6,929 nt of DNA. Source: Cyanobacteria bacterium UBA11370 (lineage in GTDB: Bacteria; Cyanobacteriota; Cyanobacteriia; Cyanobacteriales; Coleofasciculaceae). Shown here one piece after another: positions 4,876 through 6,929 of this stretch. Position numbers and translations under genes: made by a program. Position 1 is the first letter of the stretch. Each line of letters opens with the position of its first letter. The notes under the pieces were generated by a model, which had not been told where the DNA came from, did not search any database, and saw only the letters and a program-made list of their open reading frames with translations. The stretch is taken from contig DNGI01000179.1 in the NCBI GenBank assembly GCA_003486645.1, forward strand, positions 1 through 6,929. The letters are read 5' to 3'.

Positions 4876-6579
4876 TTACTTGACCTTCAAGGTTCGCAAT
4901 CGATTCAAAGCCGCCGCTAACTCAAAACGACGGAATATTACTAAATCTCCTTCCGGAAAATTTGTGAGAATATCTAGTCCTTTTGACTCAATATCTGCCA
5001 TGATCCGATTCAAAACTTCTGGCAAAGTGTATCGCCCATTGATATATTGCCGCTTCCCATAAACAATGGCTTGTGCAATTGCCCTTAACTGCCCTTTTTC
5101 CGCAATCTGTTCAACCGCAGCTAAATCAATTTCCTCCGTTCCAAATACCACCTCATCGACATCTCGAACCTTTAACTTTACCTCTCTGTGACCCCGACTG
5201 GGATCGATACTTTCAGCTAAGGGAATGCGTGGGGTAATTTGACCAAACTCTTTCCCGCCTTCAGAAATACGTTCTGTGCGATGTTGTTCAGCAATTACCT
5301 TGGCTTTTTCACTAACCTCTTGAGGCTCAAAATTTTCCATGGCAATCACGGTATCAGCCACATCAAAATAATCGCCACTACCCCCCATCACTAAAATCGT
5401 TGATACCCCATAGTCGGTGTATAATTGCCGCACTTTATCGATAAAGGGTGTAATCGGTTCTTTATCTTTAGCAATCAATTGTTGCATTCGGCGATCGCGG
5501 ATCATAAAATTAGTCGCCGCTGTATCTTCATCCACCAGCAATACCTTCGCACCCGCTTCTAAAGCTTCAATAATATTCGCAGCTTGGGAGGTACTTCCAC
5601 TCGCATTTGGGGTTGAAAATTGACGGGTTGAGCGACCTTGGGGTAACTGATTAATAAACGGAGAAATATCCACACTGGCAATACTCCGACCATCTTCAGC
5701 GCGAATTTTTACCGCCGAAACGTGTGTCACCACTAATTCCCGTCCATCTCCGGGAATGTGATTGTAAACGCCTAATTCAATTGCCCGAAGTAAAGTTGAT
5801 TTACCATGATAGCCACCCCCAACAATTAACGTTACACCGCTGGGAATTCCCATACCCTTCACCACTCCCCGATTCGGACAGGTAAACTCTACACGTAACT
5901 CCTCTGGAGATTTAAAAGGGATGGCATCTTTGAGTAAGGGGCGATCATCCACACCACTACTTCGAGGCAAAATTGCACCATCAGGAATAAACGCGACTAA
6001 CCCTTTTTCTGCCAACTGCTGGCGCAACCAATCTGCATCTTCAACGGTTTCAACGTGTTGCTTAATCGCCGTAGCATTTAACGATTTATACTTGATGGCA
6101 TCATTAACAATTTGGGGAATATCATCACACAACATTTCCGCCGCCTGACGACCAGAAATGCGACGACCGCGTGCAGGTAATCCTACCACAAACCGCACTT
6201 CAATAAATTTATCAGTAATCAAAACGGAAGTCCGCCCTAATACCGATTGTCCCACCAGAGTAATTGCAATCAATCCACTATTTCCCGTCCCTCGGCGACT
6301 GCTAAGATCTCGTGAGGCGTGGTCAAATTGACGGGTAAGGTAATCCCGAAGAGCAATATCTCGGCTTGGGGTTTGATATAACGAAGCTGGAAAACCTGCA
6401 ACGGAGTGGGGAAGTTGTACCCGTACTTGACTGGGAGAGGCAAAGGGATCGCCTTGAACGCGATCAATGACTAAATTAAAATCCGGAAACTTATAACTTC
6501 CCTTGATATCCATGTAAGCTTTGTAGCCACGATCATCAAGTTGGAGGAGGAGTTGGCGGAGGTTGTCTCGATTGGTCAT
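4876..6579 (-). CDS. ABC-class ATPase of the COG3044/MRB1590 type, function unknown
   Basis: The 567-residue protein matches the architecture of 'predicted ATPase of the ABC class': an N-terminal domain (about 1-240; LRQLLLQLDDRGYKAYMDIK near the start and FPDFNLVIDRVQGDPFASPS at 31-50), a single ATPase domain (about 240-430) and a C-terminal domain (about 450-567). The Walker A motif is GGGYHGKST (254-262), where the usual GxxGxGK is GGGYHGK. A signature-like serine segment, NASGSTSQAANIIEALEAG, is at 325-343. Walker B is AKVLLVDEDTAATN (344-357) with D350, E351 and D352. MGGSGDYFDVAD (398-409) lies where a switch/H-loop region is expected. There are no membrane segments, so it is not a transporter. 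The trypanosome homologue MRB1590 is an RNA-editing-associated RNA-binding protein; the bacterial role is unknown. The ATG at 6579 has no Shine-Dalgarno, only an A/C-rich leader, but homology begins at once. Confidence 0.9.
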   Translation of the reverse strand: MTNRDNLRQLLLQLDDRGYKAYMDIKGSYKFPDFNLVIDRVQGDPFASPSQVRVQLPHSVAGFPASLYQTPSRDIALRDYLTRQFDHASRDLSSRRGTGNSGLIAITLVGQSVLGRTSVLITDKFIEVRFVVGLPARGRRISGRQAAEMLCDDIPQIVNDAIKYKSLNATAIKQHVETVEDADWLRQQLAEKGLVAFIPDGAILPRSSGVDDRPLLKDAIPFKSPEELRVEFTCPNRGVVKGMGIPSGVTLIVGGGYHGKSTLLRAIELGVYNHIPGDGRELVVTHVSAVKIRAEDGRSIASVDISPFINQLPQGRSTRQFSTPNASGSTSQAANIIEALEAGAKVLLVDEDTAATNFMIRDRRMQQLIAKDKEPITPFIDKVRQLYTDYGVSTILVMGGSGDYFDVADTVIAMENFEPQEVSEKAKVIAEQHRTERISEGGKEFGQITPRIPLAESIDPSRGHREVKLKVRDVDEVVFGTEEIDLAAVEQIAEKGQLRAIAQAIVYGKRQYINGRYTLPEVLNRIMADIESKGLDILTNFPEGDLVIFRRFELAAALNRLRTLKVK

Positions 6580-6605
6580 TGGTTATTTGTCCGTTTTCGG
6601 TTGTT

Positions 6606-6747
6606 GGTTGTTTGTTGTTTGAGTACAAAATACAGCAGAATTGCTGGAGTCAGGAGTGGAACAGGCTTGATCTCTAGCTTTTTTTCCTCATTTTTGTACC
6701 TCATTCCGTTGCCATCTGCTATAATTACTAATTAACAACAAACAACC
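6606..6747. repeat. 14-bp perfect inverted repeat flanking 114 bases
   Basis: GGTTGTTTGTTGTT (6606-6619) is the exact reverse complement of AACAACAAACAACC (6734-6747). The 114 bases between hold no gene; they include a small CAGCA/TGCTG hairpin (6633-6646) and a plus-strand TATAAT at 6720-6725. The arms are low in complexity and no flanking target duplication is visible, so a miniature inverted-repeat element is only one reading. The repeat lies directly in front of the ATPase gene. Confidence 0.4.
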
Positions 6748-6788
6748 CATTAAAATGATGAATCAGGTTGGTTGAGAAATTCGGCTTC

Positions 6789-6929
6789 TTGACACTCCCC
6801 GCCCTATAAGTGCGGGGATTCTTGGTTCAACAACTCGCCATAACCTAGCAGGATTTCTCCAACTAGACTAGAGGGCAAATCTCCCCAAGCGTGAGTTCCG
6901 GTATGTCCTACCGTACTTAATCCCTTTTG
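6789..6929 (-). mobile_element. Right end of an IS200/IS605-type element (partial)
   Basis: On the minus strand the tail of tnpB runs into a terminal hairpin, CCCCGC (6797-6802) with GCGGGG (6812-6817), extended by a T-A pair, with a nine-base loop. The hairpin is followed by AGTGTCAA. IS200/IS605 elements end in such subterminal hairpins without long inverted repeats, and TCAA-like right-end cleavage sites just after the hairpin are known, so the element probably ends at about 6789. The left end lies beyond the window, so whether a tnpA is present cannot be said. Confidence 0.7.
6804..6929 (-). CDS. tnpB: RNA-guided nuclease TnpB (IS1341-type), C-terminal 41 residues only
   Basis: The minus strand entering from the window edge codes for QKGLSTVGHTGTHAWGDLPS followed by SLVGEILLGYGELLNQESPH and L, then TAG (6804-6806). 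The strings GLSTVGHTG, AWGDLPS, ILLGYGE and LNQES are the characteristic tail of TnpB/IS1341-type proteins of cyanobacteria. TnpB is a RuvC-type nuclease guided by an RNA from the element's own right end. The last RuvC motif (DRDxNA) normally lies a few residues before this tail, just outside the window, so catalytic integrity cannot be judged. The stop codon sits within the loop of the terminal hairpin. The frame is clean to the edge, so the gene is probably intact at this end. Confidence 0.85.
   Translation of the reverse strand, partial: QKGLSTVGHTGTHAWGDLPSSLVGEILLGYGELLNQESPHL

Larger units (their letters stand above)
6769..6929 (-). ncRNA. Predicted omega-RNA (reRNA) of TnpB with candidate guide (partial)
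   Basis: TnpB guides are processed from the 3' part of the tnpB transcript: the scaffold covers the gene end and right-end hairpin, and the guide is the 16-20 bases of flanking DNA next to the element. Here the scaffold would include 6789-6929, perhaps extending past the edge, and the guide would be the minus strand from about 6788 to 6769, starting GAAGCCGAATTT. Location is inferred by family analogy from the hairpin and the TCAA end; no expression evidence exists. Confidence 0.4.

Noticed and set aside
6720..6725. Plus-strand promoter (TATAAT)
   Set aside because: No -35 at a proper distance and no plus-strand gene downstream before the transposon end.
6541..6735. Plus-strand ORF of 64 codons
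   Set aside because: Starts antisense to the ATPase start region and runs through low-complexity GTT/TTT DNA, with no family resemblance.

Overview
The window reads as chromosomal DNA of a cyanobacterium, probably a filamentous one. It carries a CpcS/CpeS-type phycobiliprotein lyase gene. It has six perfect copies of the palindrome GCGATCGC (HIP1; at 487, 1287, 1554, 2406, 3535 and 5491), where chance predicts about 0.1. It also has heptamer tandem repeats of the STRR type, a Uma2 (DUF820) gene and the tail of an IS200/IS605 tnpB, all common in cyanobacterial genomes.

Layout, left to right. 1-63 is a C-rich heptamer array that runs into the stop codon of the first gene. 61-1335 (minus) is a likely two-gene operon: the bilin lyase (cpcS-like), then 27 bases later a zincin-like HExxH protein of unknown function. 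1336-1668 has no clear gene but holds a TATAAT box for cpcS, a 21-bp tandem repeat and a doubtful 53-codon ORF. 1669-2283 (plus) is a Uma2 nuclease-fold protein. 2284-2585 is low-value DNA with a hairpin and a doubtful, possibly decayed ORF. 2586-3899 (minus) is a class III omega-amino acid:pyruvate-type aminotransferase. 3964-4739 (minus) is a tightly coupled pair, a 92-residue protein and a PIN-domain protein with ATGA overlap, resembling a toxin-antitoxin layout. 4812-4858 is an intrinsic terminator. 4876-6579 (minus) is a 567-residue ABC-class ATPase of the COG3044/MRB1590 type. 6580-6788 is AT-rich non-coding DNA with a 14-bp inverted repeat. 6789-6929 (minus) is the right end of an IS200/IS605-type element: the last 41 codons of tnpB, whose stop codon lies in the loop of the terminal hairpin.

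These genes do not form one pathway. Almost everything from 2586 rightward is on the minus strand but is divided into separate transcription units by the terminator at 4812-4858. The parts most worth following are the TnpB/omega-RNA end with a readable candidate guide, the PIN pair with its unusual partner, and the metalloprotease-like gene tied to a phycobilin lyase. No complete new defence or regulatory system is evident.
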